From the NCBI RefSeq assembly GCF_003387475.1, contig NZ_QUNO01000022.1, positions 143,425-207,424 on the forward strand: 64,000 bases of DNA, written 5' to 3'. The translations under genes were made by a program, and so were the position numbers. Source of the stretch: Kutzneria buriramensis. GTDB lineage: Bacteria; Actinomycetota; Actinomycetes; Mycobacteriales; Pseudonocardiaceae. The notes below the pieces were generated by a model that had not been told where the DNA came from, did no database searches, and saw only the letters and a program-made list of their open reading frames with translations. This document shows, piece by piece, positions 36,838 through 44,973 of the stretch (positions are counted from its first letter, which is position 1; every line of letters starts with the position of its first letter).

Positions 36838-36901
36838 AGTTAGCATGAACCGCGCATCGCTAACTACGCGCTTAGCCACCCGGTTAGCTCCCGCTTGACG
36901 T
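36838..36901. promoter_or_regulatory. promoter region of lsr2 with GTTAGC repeats
   Basis: AGTTAGC at 36838-36844 and GCTAACT at 36859-36865 form an inverted repeat with 14-base spacer; GGTTAGC recurs near 36882. TTGACG at 36896-36901 is a -35-like hexamer. The whole 36719-36951 gap is less GC-rich than its surroundings and holds no gene. Confidence 0.4.
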
Positions 36902-36951
36902 TACAACGTAGCCGAGTGGCCACATGCGCTTGATCAACAGATGGGAAACCC

Positions 36952-37293
36952 GTGGCTCAGAAAACGATTGTTCAGCTGGTTGACGACCTGGACGGAAGCG
37001 AGGCCCACGAGAGCGTCACGTTCAGTCTCGATGGCGTCGACTACACCATCGACCTCTCCGAAGCGAATGCCAAGCGTCTTAGGGGCAGCGTGGAGGTCTA
37101 CACGGAGAAGGCTCGTCGAGTTGGCGGCCGGAAGCAGCGCGGCGCGGGTGTGAAGGCGACAGTTCGCGCCGGAGGCGACCGTGCGCAGAACCAGGCAATC
37201 CGGGAGTGGGCGCGCGGACAGGGAGAGAAGATCTCCGACCGTGGGCGGATCCCCGCCGAACTGGTCGCCAAGTTCCAGGCCGCGCACAACTGA
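36952..37293 (+). CDS. lsr2: Lsr2 family nucleoid-associated protein
   Basis: 113 residues from GTG 36952 (GGGAA upstream). The N-terminal dimerisation domain reads KTIVQLVDDLDGSEA and the SVTFSLDGVDYTIDLSEANA strand set; the C-terminal DNA-binding domain ends IREWARGQGEKISDRGRI, containing the AT-hook-like RGQ core. Lsr2 is the actinobacterial H-NS analogue that silences AT-rich, acquired DNA. It is unclear if this is the chromosomal or an island-borne copy; the setting favours an extra copy. Confidence 0.93.
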   Translation: MAQKTIVQLVDDLDGSEAHESVTFSLDGVDYTIDLSEANAKRLRGSVEVYTEKARRVGGRKQRGAGVKATVRAGGDRAQNQAIREWARGQGEKISDRGRIPAELVAKFQAAHN

Positions 37294-37314
37294 CACCGGT
37301 TCGCACATTGACGG

Positions 37315-37337
37315 GGGCACCTGAAGGGCAGGTGCCC
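37315..37337. terminator. hairpin terminator between lsr2 and convergent operon
   Basis: GGGCACCTG-AAGGG-CAGGTGCCC: a perfect 9-bp stem, 5-base loop, 22 bp after the lsr2 stop and 8 bp from the stop of the convergent gene at 37345, so usable in both directions. Confidence 0.65.
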
Positions 37338-37344
37338 GCCACCT

Positions 37345-37956
37345 TCATTGCCCTGGCGCGCGTCCCGGCTCACTCCGACGGCGGAGTGCATCCACGATTT
37401 CGTCGCCGGAAATGACGACCGACGGCGGAGACCCGGGGTTGATTTTCACGGCGGCCCCGCCGAGAGCAGTCGTGAGCCCGGCGAACGGCACGGTCTGGTA
37501 GCTGCGGACGTGGTTGGTCAGACGCCGCCGGGATGTGTAAATGACGATCACGGGGCGGTCGTCCGCGTCGCTCACGATCGACAGGGACCCCGGGTCGCCG
37601 GGCACGGTCGGGACGATCACCTCCGCGTCGAGAAGTGCGGCCAGCAGGTCCCATTCCGGACCATACCCGCACGCCGCTAGTTCCAGGGCTGTTTCAAGCG
37701 CGTTCGTCGGCTCGGGCCATCCTTGGGTGCGCGGGCCGGGACGATAGTTGGGGTTGTAGGTCCAGGTGCTGGTGTCGATCTCACCGTGCGGACCCACTTG
37801 ATACCCGCCCCGAATAGCCCAGGGCGGGCATCCGTCATTCGGACCGAACTGGGGATCGACGCTGTAGATCCATTGCCCGGGCGTAGCACTCTTGGCCTGC
37901 CGGAGCATTTCCGGTGTGACGGGGATAGGTTGTGACCAGTCGACGGCCGCGGTCAT
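37345..37956 (-). CDS. SseB-like type VII-associated protein
   Basis: 203 residues from ATG 37956. Residues about 85-190 follow the SseB N-terminal pattern: LLAALLDAEVIVP, then a strand with VIVIYTSRRRL, and PGSPPSVVISGDEI at the end. SseB-like proteins accompany WXG100 genes in many actinobacterial type VII loci, role unresolved. Last gene of the toxin operon; its start overlaps the previous stop by 4 nt. It could serve as the immunity protein or as an accessory. Confidence 0.65.
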   Translation of the reverse strand: MTAAVDWSQPIPVTPEMLRQAKSATPGQWIYSVDPQFGPNDGCPPWAIRGGYQVGPHGEIDTSTWTYNPNYRPGPRTQGWPEPTNALETALELAACGYGPEWDLLAALLDAEVIVPTVPGDPGSLSIVSDADDRPVIVIYTSRRRLTNHVRSYQTVPFAGLTTALGGAAVKINPGSPPSVVISGDEIVDALRRRSEPGRAPGQ

Positions 37957-38408
37957 GAGCGAACCACCTGACCGCTTTCACGCCACTCCTGGTAGCGCTT
38001 TTCCTGAACATCGACCGTGGCCGCGTCCGCAGGGTCGATCTTCTCGAAGATTCCGAGTGTGGGAGCGACTTGTCGGCGGTAGTCGGCGAGCATGTCCGCC
38101 TCGGGGTTCCGCGGCCAGTGCGTGGGGTAGTAGTCGGGATGGGCTGCGATGATCCCGAGAAGCCAGCCTTGCTTCTCCAGCTGTGTCCGAGCGTCGTTGA
38201 GGGCGTGCCACAGAACACCGCTGCGCGCCGTGATCACGCCGAAGGGCTCCGCGTCGACCACGACCTCGTACAAATCGACCGGCGTGGGGTGCCGCGCTCG
38301 GGGTGGCTTGTCCGCGTTGCGGGTGAGCACGAGGTGGGCCGCGCAGGTCCGCCCGTCTCGGTGCCGGGCGTCGACGGTGGTCTCGGCAAGCCGTGCCATG
38401 CTGGTCAT
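37953..38408 (-). CDS. candidate immunity protein of the ADP-ribosyltransferase toxin
   Basis: 151 residues from ATG 38408, chosen because it overlaps the toxin stop by 4 nt (ATGA); ATG 38399 is the alternative. No recognised family. Mixed alpha/beta, soluble, no signal. Being the gene immediately after the toxin and translationally coupled to it, it holds the classical position of a cognate immunity factor. This is a positional inference only. Confidence 0.6.
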   Translation of the reverse strand: MTSMARLAETTVDARHRDGRTCAAHLVLTRNADKPPRARHPTPVDLYEVVVDAEPFGVITARSGVLWHALNDARTQLEKQGWLLGIIAAHPDYYPTHWPRNPEADMLADYRRQVAPTLGIFEKIDPADAATVDVQEKRYQEWRESGQVVRS

Positions 38409-40888
38409 CCTATCGGCCGGAAGTTCGGATTGGGGAGCCACTCGCCGAGTGTTCGCGTGCGGGTCGCTTCGTCGTACAGTATTGGCCAGGCTCCACGGAT
38501 TCGCTCCGGGCGAATCCCTCCCAGCATGGCGATTTCCTCTTCTTCCTCATAGGAATGAGATCCGATGGTCTTGTTGACGTCGATTCCGCCGCTGGCGTCG
38601 ACCTCGTAGTACCAGCCGCCGTTCCGTTCGGTCAGCCAGTAGTCCGGTTTCCGGGTGGTGGAGACGAACGCCGACTCGTGGTTCCATCCGACGTAGGTTC
38701 TGAGGTCGGTGTTGTTCGGGTTCAACGGGGCGAACCCCGCGGGTTCCTGTCCTTGGAAGATCTCTGCCGGGCTGCGGTCGTCGACCCGGTACAGCGGCTC
38801 CCGCGAGTCGCGCCACACCGTGTCGACGGACAGCTTCGCCGGGTCGGCGTCGGGATGCACGGCGGTGTGCGCGATGTCGTCGCGCACCTTCGGGTCTTCT
38901 TCGATGTAGAGGTTGGGGTCCCGGCGGGACTGGGGTGTGCCGGCCGGGCTGTCGCCGGGCCGGTGGCCAGGCCCTGGGACGTCCGGGGAACGCAGGTCGG
39001 GTGGGGCGTGGTGGGGACCGCCAGGCGGCGCCTCGACCGGATGTGGGGTGTAGCTCTCGACGTGCGTCCCGACGCCGTGCAGGGCGTCGAGTTTCTGTTC
39101 GACGCCGTCGAGTCCGTGGCCGGCCTGCTCGAGCACGGCCGCTTGGTGCTGGTCGATGCCGGCGGTGGTCGTGTCGGGGACGTGCTGGGCGGGAATCTCC
39201 GGGGACGCGGCCGCGTCGGGCGGGGTGTGTCCGGTCGGCCCGAAGCTGGGGTCGCCGGTCGAGTAGTACTTGGCGTACGAGTCGTAGTCGGTTACGGGGC
39301 CGTGGGGCTGCGGTGGCGGCGCGTGGTCCGGGAACTGGTGCCACGGCGCGGTTCCGGTCGCGGCCTCCCGGGTGGCGGCTTGGGTTGCCGCCTCGGCCAC
39401 CTCGCGGCCGCCGGCCTGCGCGGCGGTCTCGCCGGCGTCGCGACCGAAGGCGGACAGCACCTTGGGCACGGATGCCCGCGCCATGCCGACTATGCCGGCG
39501 GTGACCCCGTCGGCGGCGGCGAACCCTGCCTCCGCGGCGCCGCCGGTGAAAGCAGCGGCGGCCACGTTGGGCAACAGGTGTCCGATGGCTCGGCCGGGAT
39601 CTTTCGACCAGGTGTCCCAGTCCACCGCGGCCTTGAGGAAGTCGACGGGGTGGGTCACCGCGTGCAGCAGGCCTTGCCCGAGCCCTTGCACGTTGTGCAT
39701 GTAGTCCATCGGGTGGGTGATGTTGTAGGAGTCCACCGGGTTGACGGAGCGCAGCAGCTTCGCGATGCCTTCGATCGATTCGAACGCGCCCTGGATGATC
39801 GAGCCGGTCTCGGTGACCATGAGCCGGCTCTGGTCGGCGAAGTCGTCGGCCATCCGCTCGAGCCAGCCGGGTTCCTCCGGCAGGCTGTCGCGGCATTGCC
39901 CGATCGTGCCCAGGGCGGTCTGCGCGGCGGACTTGAGCTTGGCGTAGGCCGCGTCCAGGCGGTGCTGGGCTGCATCGCGGTCGGCCTGGCCGGGGTCGGT
40001 CCACTGCGGCACCGGGCCGGGCGGCGGGCCTCCGTTGTGGGCCGCGTCGACGCGGCTGTTGTAGTTGTCAACGGCGGTGGCGAACTGCGTCTTGGCCTGC
40101 TCGGTGGCCTGCTGGCCGTGGTTGTACTGCGCGATGCAGGCCGCGGCCTCGTTCTGCGCCCACACGAGGACCTCGGCCCACGGCTGGAGCGCGGCCCCGG
40201 CCGTGGACAAGGCGGCCCCTTTGGCCCACTGGGCGGGGTGGTCGTGGAAGTAGCTGCGGAACGCGTCGGCGGCCTCGCCGTTCCAGTGGCTGCTGGTGTC
40301 GATGCGGGCCATCCCGTCGGCGGCCTGGACCATGGCGTCGCCGAGGATGGTTAGGCCCTGGGCGCTTTTGAGGATCGCTTGGGAGTCTCCGGGCACCAGC
40401 AGCATCGGGTCGTCGGTTTTGCCCAACTCGGGGCGCTCTGCCAGCCGGCCGATGCCGATGGTGGGTGGCCGCGGTGGCGGGGTCGGCCCGGCCGGGGCAG
40501 GTGGGGCCGGGGGGTCGTCGTCCACGGCGGTGGAGGACTTCGTTGGATCCCCGAAGGTGTCTTCCTTGAGCCGGTTGAGGAAGTCGGTGATGCCGCCTTC
40601 GACTTTCTCGTAGATCGACCGTGTGTCGCGCAGCTTGTCGACGGTGTCCCGGGCTTGGTCCACCAGCCCGCGCACGAGGTAGTGCGCCCGCCCGCACAGG
40701 TCGATCTCGGCGGCGGAGAGGGCGTCGTCGCCCATCTGGTCGGCGCTGAGGCCGAGGGTTTCGACGGCCCCTCCGGACATGGCGTCGGCGGCGAAGCCAA
40801 GCGTGCCCAGTTCGTCGAGCACGCCTTGGATTCCGTCGCCGGCTTGCTTGAGGCCGTCCAGGTCGACGCCGAACGCTCCTGCGCTCAC
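38405..40888 (-). CDS. type VII-type polymorphic toxin with C-terminal ADP-ribosyltransferase domain
   Basis: 827 residues from GTG 40888 (4-nt overlap). The N-terminal 330 are helical with a WXG turn (SSHWNGEAADAF near residue 199), as in LXG/ESX toxins, then a long proline/glycine-rich linker. The last 135 residues form a pertussis-toxin/scabin-like mono-ADP-ribosyltransferase: catalytic Arg in LYRVDDR (about 698), STT strand in SAFVSTTRKP (about 739) and the ExE region EEEEEIAMLGG (about 778). It would modify a target in a neighbouring cell using NAD+. No export machinery is in the window. Confidence 0.85.
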   Translation of the reverse strand: MSAGAFGVDLDGLKQAGDGIQGVLDELGTLGFAADAMSGGAVETLGLSADQMGDDALSAAEIDLCGRAHYLVRGLVDQARDTVDKLRDTRSIYEKVEGGITDFLNRLKEDTFGDPTKSSTAVDDDPPAPPAPAGPTPPPRPPTIGIGRLAERPELGKTDDPMLLVPGDSQAILKSAQGLTILGDAMVQAADGMARIDTSSHWNGEAADAFRSYFHDHPAQWAKGAALSTAGAALQPWAEVLVWAQNEAAACIAQYNHGQQATEQAKTQFATAVDNYNSRVDAAHNGGPPPGPVPQWTDPGQADRDAAQHRLDAAYAKLKSAAQTALGTIGQCRDSLPEEPGWLERMADDFADQSRLMVTETGSIIQGAFESIEGIAKLLRSVNPVDSYNITHPMDYMHNVQGLGQGLLHAVTHPVDFLKAAVDWDTWSKDPGRAIGHLLPNVAAAAFTGGAAEAGFAAADGVTAGIVGMARASVPKVLSAFGRDAGETAAQAGGREVAEAATQAATREAATGTAPWHQFPDHAPPPQPHGPVTDYDSYAKYYSTGDPSFGPTGHTPPDAAASPEIPAQHVPDTTTAGIDQHQAAVLEQAGHGLDGVEQKLDALHGVGTHVESYTPHPVEAPPGGPHHAPPDLRSPDVPGPGHRPGDSPAGTPQSRRDPNLYIEEDPKVRDDIAHTAVHPDADPAKLSVDTVWRDSREPLYRVDDRSPAEIFQGQEPAGFAPLNPNNTDLRTYVGWNHESAFVSTTRKPDYWLTERNGGWYYEVDASGGIDVNKTIGSHSYEEEEEIAMLGGIRPERIRGAWPILYDEATRTRTLGEWLPNPNFRPIG

Positions 40889-41361
40889 CGAGCGGCTCCG
40901 TCCGACGTGGCGGGTGCCGGCTGGCCGGACAGGACGTGCGCCAGGCTCTCGCCGGCGGCGTTCAGCCCGTCGAGTTGGGCCTGGAGCTTGTCCAGCAGCA
41001 TGGCAAGGCCTGGGGAGATGGTCTCGGGCACCCGGCTGAGCAGCACGGCGACCTGCTGGCTGACGCCGGCGAGCGCCGCGTCGACCAGGACAGGGGCTGC
41101 GCCCTGTCCGCCAGCTGCGCTCTCCAGGGGCGCAGCCGACAGCAAGGCGCTGACCGCGGTGGTCTGGCGGTGGAGGTCGCGGGCGTCGCGAAGCAGTTCC
41201 GGCAGGCGCGCGGTGACGGCGTCGGCGAACGCTCCGTGGCCGCTGTCGGCCAGGCGCCGCAGCCGGGCGCAGGCCAGGTAGGCGCTGATCTGCGCCCGCC
41301 AGAGCGGCAGGGTCGCCGCCGTCGCGACCGGGCTTGGGCGTCGTTGGCCGGGGATGGTCAT
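40885..41361 (-). CDS. helical accessory protein of toxin operon
   Basis: 158 residues from ATG 41361 with GGAG nine bases upstream and a 4-nt overlap with the gene before. Strongly helical with amphipathic heptad-like spacing (LPELLRDARDLHRQTTAVSALL, AMLLDKLQAQLDGLNAAGESL). It probably pairs with the small WXG-like protein upstream or with the N-terminus of the toxin, as chaperone-like partners do; inference. Confidence 0.65.
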   Translation of the reverse strand: MTIPGQRRPSPVATAATLPLWRAQISAYLACARLRRLADSGHGAFADAVTARLPELLRDARDLHRQTTAVSALLSAAPLESAAGGQGAAPVLVDAALAGVSQQVAVLLSRVPETISPGLAMLLDKLQAQLDGLNAAGESLAHVLSGQPAPATSDGAAR

Positions 41362-41627
41362 GGCAGTTCTCCACCGGGCTGGTGCGGATAGGTCTTCTCG
41401 ATGTCGTCGGCCAGTGCCGAGACCCTCGCGGCTTGACCGGTGACGGCGCGGGCCCATGCCTGCACGAAGGCGCCCACCGTCGCCGACAGCTGGCTGTTGC
41501 CGAACAGGTCGGACCCGTCGGCCGGGCGTAGATCGCGGATCTGGTCGGCGATGGTCTCGGTTCTCAGGGCGGCCGCGCGGAGGCTGACCACCACGTCTGC
41601 TCGCGCGTCGTCGTGGGGCGGGTTCAT
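41358..41627 (-). CDS. WXG100/ESX-like small protein
   Basis: 89 residues from ATG 41627. Size and two-helix layout fit WXG100 proteins: SLRAAALRTETIADQIRDL, a loop (PADGSDLFGNSQL), then FVQAWARAVTGQAARVSALADDIEKT ending in Y-x3. The W-x-G turn itself is not preserved; the loop has F-G instead. Such proteins are exported with or guide larger partners through type VII systems. Coupled by 4-nt overlaps on both sides. Confidence 0.65.
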   Translation of the reverse strand: MNPPHDDARADVVVSLRAAALRTETIADQIRDLRPADGSDLFGNSQLSATVGAFVQAWARAVTGQAARVSALADDIEKTYPHQPGGELP

Positions 41628-42082
41628 AGCGGTTGCCTGTCTTGCTGCTGCTGCCGCGGGATGCCCGCCAACGCCGGCGGCGGAGCCTGCGCTGCAGGTG
41701 GGGGCTCGCCTCGCCAGCGGCGCAGGGTTTCGATTGGCAGCGGGAGCATGTGCTCGGCGCCGAGGTCGACCATCACACCGGCGAGCTGGTCGCCGCTCGC
41801 GGCGGACAGGATGGGGATGACGTTGTCGAGCATGTCAGCGCCCAGAAGCGAGAAGTAGTCGCTTTCTGGGACGACGTTGGCCATGGACTCCAGGCTGGTG
41901 AACACGCACAGCCAGCCGCCGACACCGGGGGAGACGCGGATCTGCACCGCTCCGCCGTCACGGGTGGCGTAGAGCTGCGCGGCCCGGAACTGCGCGCGCA
42001 TCCGCTGTTCGAACGTGGCCGGGTCGGCCCCCTCGTGCAGGGCCCGCTGGTAGGTGTCCAGGAACGCCGGCGCGGTGGTCAT
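41624..42082 (-). CDS. SseB-like protein of type VII locus
   Basis: 152 residues from ATG 42082. The central motif GGWLCVFTSLESMANV and the C-terminal strand DQLAGVMVDLGAEHMLPLP follow the SseB pattern (strand, short helix, long beta hairpin). The C-terminus is a Pro/Gln-rich tail. Four-nt overlaps with both neighbours place it firmly in the toxin operon. Confidence 0.6.
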   Translation of the reverse strand: MTTAPAFLDTYQRALHEGADPATFEQRMRAQFRAAQLYATRDGGAVQIRVSPGVGGWLCVFTSLESMANVVPESDYFSLLGADMLDNVIPILSAASGDQLAGVMVDLGAEHMLPLPIETLRRWRGEPPPAAQAPPPALAGIPRQQQQDRQPL

Positions 42083-42501
42083 TCGGTCTCGCCCGGTGCC
42101 TGCTCGGGAACCTTCGGCGTGGCGCGCGGGTAGCGGATAACGCGCTGGTGCGGCTTGCCCGGGTCGAGCACGACGCCGACGTCAAACGGCAGCTCGTCGA
42201 GAAGTCGCGCGCCCTTGCGCCAGGTGTGCGAGATTTCGCCTTCTTTGAAGCCGGGGATCAGATTCGCGTCCGAATAGACCCTCATCCACCGCCCGTCGGA
42301 GTCGGTGTTCATCATCATGCGGCCGGTTTCGAGGTCTGTTGCGATGAACACGTCGCTCTCGTCGAACGCGTTGGCGGTCGCTCCGCGGCTTGCGCGCTCC
42401 CGTGCCGTATCGGCCTCAGCCGCGCGGACCAGCGCACTGCTGGCCTGCTGCCGTCGAGTCGGTTCGAAAATGCTGTACTGATCGCCGTCGTCAATGCTCA
42501 C
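42079..42501 (-). CDS. first gene of toxin operon, SseB-like
   Basis: 140 residues from GTG 42501 with AGGGGG five bases upstream. After a charged N-terminal helix the segment SDGRWMRVYSDANLIPGF ... GARLLDELPFDVGVVLDPG resembles the SseB-like proteins of type VII loci. It opens a seven-gene run whose successive stop and start codons overlap by four bases, so its ribosome site may set translation of the whole operon. Confidence 0.6.
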   Translation of the reverse strand: MSIDDGDQYSIFEPTRRQQASSALVRAAEADTARERASRGATANAFDESDVFIATDLETGRMMMNTDSDGRWMRVYSDANLIPGFKEGEISHTWRKGARLLDELPFDVGVVLDPGKPHQRVIRYPRATPKVPEQAPGETE

Positions 42502-42806
42502 TTCATACCCCCTACACGTACCTGTACGGCCCTTCACAGCAGCTGCCCGCTGGTGCCGACTGGGATGGCCGTGCTTGCTTCACCGTTCCCGATCTGCGGT
42601 GATCCAGCGACAGAGATGAGTAATCCTCACTCCATGGAGGGACAGATGACCCATGATCGCCACGTGCCGTCACATTCACTGCTCACTCTTCCGAGCGAGA
42701 CGCGGTCCCGGAGTCACAATCCGCAACCACCGCCCGAGACGATCTCGCACCAGTTCCCAACACCATCGGTCCACCCTCCCGCGTGCAAACTTGAGGAGCA
42801 GTTGTC
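42502..42806. promoter_or_regulatory. leader region of toxin operon
   Basis: 305 bp without a convincing gene, lower in GC than average, as expected for the operon promoter. On the plus strand a 54-codon frame (42646-42810) has a good ribosome site, GGAGG, but a low-complexity His/Pro-rich product and a 3' end buried in the convergent gene, so I did not call it. Confidence 0.35.
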
Positions 42807-43268
42807 CTAGCTGACGTCGCCCCGAAATAGAGGAGCGTTGAATACCACGGAATAGCCGTTGACGACTGCCGCCGTCACCCACAATGGCATCGCGATCACC
42901 GAGGCCGTGAGTAGCGTCCCCACGGCAAGTTGCGCAATGGGATGCAACCGATCGAAGGCGACAGCGGCCAGAATTCCCGCCAATCCTTGCGCCGTGACAA
43001 GGCCCAGCAGGACGCATACTTGCGCTCGCGAGGGGTGGTCGGCGAGCACCACCCGGTAGGGATAGGCACCTCCGGCCAGCACGCCCCAGATGGCGAGCAT
43101 GATCGCCGCGGCCGACAGGTAGGTCCACACCGGCGAGGCGTAGCTCAAGTCGCTCAGCGCCGCGCCGGAGCCGCTGATGCCGTCGCGGCCGATGGCCACG
43201 GAGGCGACCGCGAACACCGCCACCGCAAAGGGGCCGAGGGCGTCTGCGCGCGAGCGTGGGCCGGTCAC
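42807..43268 (-). CDS. small four-pass membrane protein
   Basis: 153 residues from GTG 43268, which overlaps the previous stop (GTGA). Four hydrophobic segments (ALGPFAVAVFAVASVAI, VWTYLSAAAIMLAIWGVLAG, VCVLLGLVTAQGLAGILAAV, LAVGTLLTASVIAMPLWVTA) predict a polytopic protein with short loops. Function unknown; co-translated with the 2H phosphoesterase gene. Confidence 0.65.
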   Translation of the reverse strand: MTGPRSRADALGPFAVAVFAVASVAIGRDGISGSGAALSDLSYASPVWTYLSAAAIMLAIWGVLAGGAYPYRVVLADHPSRAQVCVLLGLVTAQGLAGILAAVAFDRLHPIAQLAVGTLLTASVIAMPLWVTAAVVNGYSVVFNAPLFRGDVS

Positions 43269-43909
43269 GCCGTCATCCCGGCAGGTGTTCGCAGCGGGAA
43301 GGCCGCGACCTCGGTCCATCGCCACTGGTGACGTCGGGCGTCCTGCTCGACATCGACGAGGTGGATCTGTTCGACGGTGAGGGTGGCTCGGTTGGGCCGG
43401 ATCCGGCGCAGCCGGTGAGCCAGGTCGGCCAGCTCGTCCACGCTTGGAGTCGCGGCCGCGTAGCCGATCGCGAGGTGTCCGGGTCGGGCGTCGTAGTCGA
43501 CGGCGTCCTCGCCGAGCACCGCGGTGATCGCCCCGCGGACGCGGGCGACGATCGCGTCGAACTCGTTGTCCGGGATCAGGTCCAGCACCACGCCGGCGCT
43601 GGTGATCAGCGGCGGCCCGGCGAGCAGGCTCAACGGAGGAAGGTCGGCGAGCCGGTGTCGAAGAGCCGTGATCAGGCGAGCGCGGTGCTCGCCGTCGATG
43701 GTTCGCGCGCTGCGGCCGGTCACCGGCTGCACCGTGGCGTGCAGCCACGCGTCGCGAACCGGCACGATCGGGTAGTCGGCCAGCACAGCGCGGGTGGCGT
43801 TGACGAGGTCGCCGAGGTCCGGGTCGCGTTCGAGGTCGGGGATGAGGTAGGCGTGCAGGCGTGTCTCGCCCGCCGGCCACACCGAGTCTCCCGTGGGAAA
43901 CGGTCGCAT
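43265..43909 (-). CDS. 2H phosphoesterase (LigT/2'-5' RNA ligase-like)
   Basis: 214 residues from ATG 43909, GGAAAGGAGG upstream. The two HxT/S-type motifs of the 2H superfamily are present in degenerate form: LHATVQ at about residue 56 and GHLAIGY near 150. Members hydrolyse cyclic 2',3'-phosphates on RNA or nucleotides. It may process RNA ends; adjacency to the small membrane protein gives no further clue. Confidence 0.75.
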   Translation of the reverse strand: MRPFPTGDSVWPAGETRLHAYLIPDLERDPDLGDLVNATRAVLADYPIVPVRDAWLHATVQPVTGRSARTIDGEHRARLITALRHRLADLPPLSLLAGPPLITSAGVVLDLIPDNEFDAIVARVRGAITAVLGEDAVDYDARPGHLAIGYAAATPSVDELADLAHRLRRIRPNRATLTVEQIHLVDVEQDARRHQWRWTEVAAFPLRTPAGMTA

Positions 43910-43938
43910 CGTCGCCTCCTTTCCGTGTGCGACCGGGG

Positions 43939-44211
43939 TCAGGAGAAGAGCCGTAGCGCGGCGGCGATGGCCAGTTCGATGCCTTCTGCTTTGCCTGTCA
44001 GCGCCTCGGTCGCGCCGTCCTCGGCGATGCGTCGGTTGACCGCGGTCAGTTCGCCCTGGAGGTAGGTGATGAGCTGTGACGGGTCCCCCGACTCCGGCGA
44101 GTGGCCGGTGATGTGAACGCCGGCGCCGGACGCGTCAAGGTCGACCTGCTCGATGCGGGACGAGGTCTGCAGGAGAAATCCCGTGTTGGTCCCGCTGAAG
44201 TGGTTGCTCAT
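43939..44211 (-). CDS. small hypothetical protein
   Basis: 90 residues from ATG 44211 with GGGGAG six bases upstream. N-terminal part beta-rich (GFLLQTSSRIEQVDLDASGA), C-terminal part helical (LITYLQGELTAVNRRIAEDG). No family recognised. Same strand as the 2H gene, 30 bp apart, likely one unit. Confidence 0.55.
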   Translation of the reverse strand: MSNHFSGTNTGFLLQTSSRIEQVDLDASGAGVHITGHSPESGDPSQLITYLQGELTAVNRRIAEDGATEALTGKAEGIELAIAAALRLFS

Positions 44212-44354
44212 CGGTGCTCCCCGTTTGTGGACGTGCTGGTCGCGGTGCGGTGCTCGTGCGGCGCACGGTGGCCGAGCCGTGTGCCGTTGCTGCGTTGGAG
44301 CACCACGAGGGGCGGGCGGTCAGGCTAGGGCTGATGCCGCGCCGGGTGGTGGCA

Positions 44355-44432
44355 TTACGTGGTTGGTCGGGGCCGGCGCGGTCGGGCCGGACGCCGAAGC
44401 TGCGCCGCCAGTGCGTGGTTGGTGCACGGCAT
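44355..44432 (-). other. possible leader ORF behind the shared 17-bp element
   Basis: ATG 44432 with GGAAGGAACCGGAG upstream gives a 25-residue basic peptide beginning MPCTNHALAAQL and ending TAA. It lies 26 bp after the 17-bp element at 44459-44475 in the transcription direction, paralleling the arrangement at 52709-52802. A leader or a truncated gene. Confidence 0.3.
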
Positions 44433-44458
44433 CTCCGGTTCCTTCCGCTCGGGACCTT

Positions 44459-44475
44459 CCGTTGCCTATAGGCGG
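44459..44475 (-). promoter_or_regulatory. 17-bp shared element with palindrome GCCTATAGGC
   Basis: CCGTTGCCTATAGGCGG, identical to the sequence at 52786-52802 in the same orientation. In each case it lies 24-29 bp upstream of a short ORF with a Shine-Dalgarno on the minus strand. A shared promoter core or operator is likely. Confidence 0.5.
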
Positions 44476-44590
44476 GGCCGGACCCGTTCGGGCGACACGC
44501 GGCCGTGAAGTTCTGCGCTTGCCCGGGAGAGCCAGCGCCGAGACCCGCGGGATGGGGCCGTCGCATGGCGGTCAGCTGAACGGCTCACAA

Positions 44591-44640
44591 AACCAGGTCA
44601 ATAGGTTTAATAACCAAAACCTGGCAGTTCTGGTTAAGTA
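44591..44640. promoter_or_regulatory. AT-rich island with nested inverted repeats
   Basis: A roughly 60-bp AT-rich patch in high-GC DNA. CCAGGT 44593-44598 pairs with ACCTGG 44619-44624, and AACCAG 44591-44596 with CTGGTT 44630-44635. Otherwise 44212-44973 shows only the two elements above and a doubtful 45-codon frame at 44831-44968. Confidence 0.4.
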
Positions 44641-44830
44641 AGCAAAACAGTCACGTACCGGTGGGTGGCGGTGCTTCTCGGACGCCGCCGCGGGAGGGGC
44701 TGGTCAGGGGCCCGACGGAGAGAGGCCGGGGCCGGGGGAGGAGACCGGCCCGCGTCTGTTCGTCTCGAATCGGTCCTCCGGGTTGCCGGGGGCGGTCGCC
44801 CCGCGGGCCGGCGGCGTTCGGATTCCGGGT

Positions 44831-44968
44831 ATGCCGAGATCGTCGTCGACGGACTGCTGTTGGCCGGCGTGTCATGCCGAGAACGGCCAGGGTGCTGATC
44901 CCGAGGCGCCGGATGAGGGGGTTGGCCGGCTACGACGCCCGGGTCCGGGCAGCGCCGCGGCGAGCTAG
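44831..44968 (+). CDS. possible small cysteine-rich peptide
   Basis: 45 codons from ATG 44831, product starting MPRSSSTDCCWPACHAENG, then acidic and proline-rich. Three cysteines and a histidine could bind a metal. The ribosome site is weak. Low confidence; the surrounding plus-strand frames are Arg-rich noise. Confidence 0.2.
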   Translation: MPRSSSTDCCWPACHAENGQGADPEAPDEGVGRLRRPGPGSAAAS

Positions 44969-44973
44969 TCGAG

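Noticed and set aside
42646..42810. 54-codon plus-strand frame with good ribosome site
   Set aside because: His/Pro-rich low-complexity product running into the convergent gene; no second line of support.
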